From Brevibacterium siliguriense (GTDB lineage Bacteria > Actinomycetota > Actinomycetes > Actinomycetales > Brevibacteriaceae), in NCBI RefSeq assembly GCF_900105315.1, contig NZ_LT629766.1, positions 2,356,001-2,420,000 on the forward strand: a stretch of 64,000 nt of DNA, written 5' to 3'. Shown in pieces: positions 61,820 to 64,000 of this stretch. Numbering within the stretch: the first letter of the stretch is position 1; each line of letters opens with the position of its first letter. The notes under the pieces were generated by a model. That model did not search any database. It was not told where the DNA came from and saw nothing but the letters and a program-made list of their open reading frames with translations. The position numbers and the translations under genes were made by a program.

Positions 61820-64000
61820 ATGCCACTGAGACAAGACCTCAAATCCGTCCTCGTCATCGGCTCCGGCCCCATCGTCATCGGTCAGGCCTGCGAATTCGAC
61901 TATTCGGGAACCCAGGCCTGCCGTGTGCTGCGCTCCGAGGGCCTGCGCGTCATCCTCATCAACTCGAACCCGGCGACGATCATGACCGACCCGGACATCG
62001 CCGATGCGACCTACGTCGAACCCATCGATCCGGAGATCATCGAGACGATCATCGAGAAGGAGCGCCCCGATGCGCTCCTGCCGACCCTCGGTGGACAGAC
62101 CGCCCTCAACGCGGCCATTGCGCTGCACGATGCCGGAGTGCTCGAGAAGTACGGCGTCGAACTCATCGGCGCCGACGTCGATGCCATCCAACGCGGTGAG
62201 GACCGGCAGAAGTTCAAGGACATCGCCGAGGCCTGCGGCGCCGAGGTGGCCAGGTCCGCCATCTGCCACACCCTCGACGAAGCCCTGGCCGCCGCTGAGG
62301 AGCTCAGCTACCCGGTCGTCGTCCGTCCCTCGTTCACCATGGGCGGCCTCGGTTCGGGAATGGCCTACGACGAAGCCGATCTGCGCCGCATCGCCGGCGC
62401 CGGCCTGTCCGATTCCATCACCCACGAGGTGCTGCTCGAGGAATCGATCCTCGGGTGGAAGGAATACGAACTCGAGCTCATGCGCGACAACAAGGACAAT
62501 GTCGTCGTTGTGTGCTCGATCGAGAACGTCGACCCCGTCGGCGTGCACACCGGTGATTCGATCACCGTGGCCCCGGCGCTGACTCTGACCGACCGAGAAT
62601 ACCAGTCGATGCGCGATATCGGCATCGCCATCATCCGCGCCGTCGGCGTGGACACCGGCGGCTGCAACATCCAATTCGCCGTCGACCCGAAGTCCGGACG
62701 CATCATCACCATCGAGATGAACCCGCGTGTGTCCCGCTCCTCCGCGCTGGCGTCGAAGGCCACGGGCTTCCCGATCGCGAAGATGGCCGCGAAACTCGCC
62801 GTCGGCTACTCGCTCGACGAGATCCCCAACGACATCACGAAGGTCACCCCGGCCAGCTTCGAACCGACCCTGGACTATGTGGTCGTGAAGATCCCGCGCT
62901 TCACCTTCGAGAAGTTCCCGGCCGCGGATCCGACCCTGACGACGACGATGAAATCCGTCGGCGAAGTCATGGCCCTGGGGCGCAACTTCACCACTGCGCT
63001 GCAGAAGGCCATGCGCTCACTCGAGCAGAAAGACGCATCCTTCAGCTGGGCCGACCTGCCCGACGTCTCCGACGACGACGTTCGCGAATCCGTGCTCGAA
63101 GCCATCTCGCACGCCACCGCAGACCGCATCCATTCGGTCCAACGCGGACTCGCCGCCGGGCTCAGTGCGGAAGAGGTCTTCGACGCCTGCGAGATCGACC
63201 CCTGGTACCTCGACCAGATCCAGCTCATCAACGAGGTGGCCGCCTACATCCGCGATGCCGACGAACTCGACGAACAGGTCCTGCGGGTCGCGAAGAACCA
63301 CGGCTTCTCCGATGACCAGATCGCGGCCCTGCGTGTCCTCGACACCGGTGTCGTCACCGGCATCCGCCACGCCCTGCGCGTGCGCCCGGTGTTCAAGACC
63401 GTCGATACCTGCGCCGGCGAATTCGAAGCCAAGACCCCGTACCACTACTCGTCCTACGATGCCGAGACCGAGGTCATGCCGCGCGATCGTCCGGCCGTGA
63501 TCATCCTCGGCTCCGGACCGAACCGGATCGGACAGGGCATCGAGTTCGACTATTCGTGCGTCCACGCCACAATGGCGATCGGCTCGGCCGGGTACGAGAC
63601 GATCATGGTCAATTGCAACCCGGAGACCGTGTCGACCGACTACGACACCGCTGATCGCCTGTACTTCGAACCGCTGACGTTCGAAGACGTCATGGAGGTC
63701 TACCATGCCGAGCTCGCCGCCGGCGAGGTCCTCGGCGTCGTGTGCACCCTCGGCGGGCAGACCCCCCTGGGCCTGGCCGACAAGCTCAAGGCCGCAGGCG
63801 TGCCGGTGCTCGGCACCCAGCCCGAAGCCATCGACCTGGCCGAGGACCGCGGAGAGTTCGGCACCGTTCTCGACCGGGCCGGACTCACCGCACCCAAGCA
63901 CGGCACAGCAGTGACCGCTGCGGAAGCCGCAGCGATCGCCGAGAACATCGGCTATCCGGTGCTCGTGCGTCCTTCCTACGTCCTCGGCGGACGCGGAATG
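61820..64000 (+). CDS. carB: Carbamoyl phosphate synthetase large subunit (3' end outside window)
   Basis: CarB makes carbamoyl phosphate for pyrimidines and arginine. The visible 727 codons (of about 1,100 in the family) run in frame to the last base. They begin [21 protein letters not shown], then show the first ATP-grasp domain ([60 protein letters not shown]). The oligomerisation part follows, then the second half restarts with [21 protein letters not shown] and reaches [16 protein letters not shown], the second ATP-grasp start. ATG 61820 follows AAGGAG. The frame has no stop in the window. Confidence 0.97.
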   Translation, partial: MPLRQDLKSVLVIGSGPIVIGQACEFDYSGTQACRVLRSEGLRVILINSNPATIMTDPDIADATYVEPIDPEIIETIIEKERPDALLPTLGGQTALNAAIALHDAGVLEKYGVELIGADVDAIQRGEDRQKFKDIAEACGAEVARSAICHTLDEALAAAEELSYPVVVRPSFTMGGLGSGMAYDEADLRRIAGAGLSDSITHEVLLEESILGWKEYELELMRDNKDNVVVVCSIENVDPVGVHTGDSITVAPALTLTDREYQSMRDIGIAIIRAVGVDTGGCNIQFAVDPKSGRIITIEMNPRVSRSSALASKATGFPIAKMAAKLAVGYSLDEIPNDITKVTPASFEPTLDYVVVKIPRFTFEKFPAADPTLTTTMKSVGEVMALGRNFTTALQKAMRSLEQKDASFSWADLPDVSDDDVRESVLEAISHATADRIHSVQRGLAAGLSAEEVFDACEIDPWYLDQIQLINEVAAYIRDADELDEQVLRVAKNHGFSDDQIAALRVLDTGVVTGIRHALRVRPVFKTVDTCAGEFEAKTPYHYSSYDAETEVMPRDRPAVIILGSGPNRIGQGIEFDYSCVHATMAIGSAGYETIMVNCNPETVSTDYDTADRLYFEPLTFEDVMEVYHAELAAGEVLGVVCTLGGQTPLGLADKLKAAGVPVLGTQPEAIDLAEDRGEFGTVLDRAGLTAPKHGTAVTAAEAAAIAENIGYPVLVRPSYVLGGRGM

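Noticed and set aside
60587..62674. 695-codon minus-strand frame opposite carA-carB
   Set aside because: Antisense shadow; both plus-strand genes are complete in motifs here.

Overview
The window is a compact, high-GC stretch of chromosome from an actinomycete. GC looks like roughly two thirds, many starts are GTG, 4-bp ATGA/GTGA overlaps are frequent, and several promoters give leaderless transcripts. The gene order (comEC-holA-rpsT-lepA-hemW-hrcA-dnaJ-rsmE-phoH-ybeY-corC-era; thrS-HIT; yebC-ruvCAB-yajC-secDF-rel; hisS-aspS-rarA; rpsD-alaS-ruvX-mltG-aroE-aroCKB-efp-nusB-pyrRBC-carAB) is that of Actinomycetota and best fits Micrococcales. A Brevibacterium-like organism is my guess, not something the sequence proves. 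It is core chromosome: I see no phage, insertion sequence, CRISPR array or rRNA.

Layout. Bases 1-4212 carry the end of comEC, holA, rpsT on the opposite strand, a lone PemK/MazF-type protein and an EEP-family hydrolase. Bases 4397-9816 hold lepA-hemW, a small membrane protein and two tandem DUF4870 membrane proteins with Gln/Gly/Tyr-rich tails. Bases 9941-17901 hold DUF3097, then hrcA-dnaJ-rsmE behind a perfect CIRCE operator, then phoH-ybeY-corC-era. Bases 18001-22036 hold zapE, a PGPGW membrane protein, four tRNA genes (Gly-GCC, Cys-GCA, Val-CAC, Val-GAC), about 600 bases with no convincing gene, and a third membrane protein with a prion-like tail. Bases 22232-27488 hold thrS, a HIT-family gene, a prolyl-oligopeptidase gene broken by a frameshift, and a Nudix gene.

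Bases 27602-36819 form the recombination/secretion/stringent-response block yebC-ruvC-ruvA-ruvB-yajC-secD-secF-rel. Then come an orphan AbiEi-like gene whose promoter lies inside an 18-bp inverted repeat, a DUF349 protein, a metallo-beta-lactamase-fold hydrolase, hisS, aspS, rarA and a KefB-like antiporter. Bases 45980-57226 carry rpsD behind a long structured leader, then alaS-ruvX-mltG-aroE-prepilin peptidase-aroC-aroK-aroB-efp-nusB. The window ends in the pyrimidine operon pyrR-pyrB-pyrC-(PH-like membrane protein)-carA-carB, with a PyrR-binding hairpin placed at the ribosome-binding site. carB runs off the end.

The genes mostly serve translation (ribosomal proteins, tRNAs, four aminoacyl-tRNA synthetases, EF-P, LepA), Holliday-junction processing, protein export, shikimate synthesis and de novo pyrimidine synthesis. 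No clearly new multi-gene system is visible. The most interesting signals are regulatory: the AbiEi-like gene inside its own inverted repeat, long near-perfect palindromes at convergent gene ends, a repeated leaderless-promoter pattern, the structured rpsD leader, a hairpin at the thrS 5' end, and the frameshifted peptidase.
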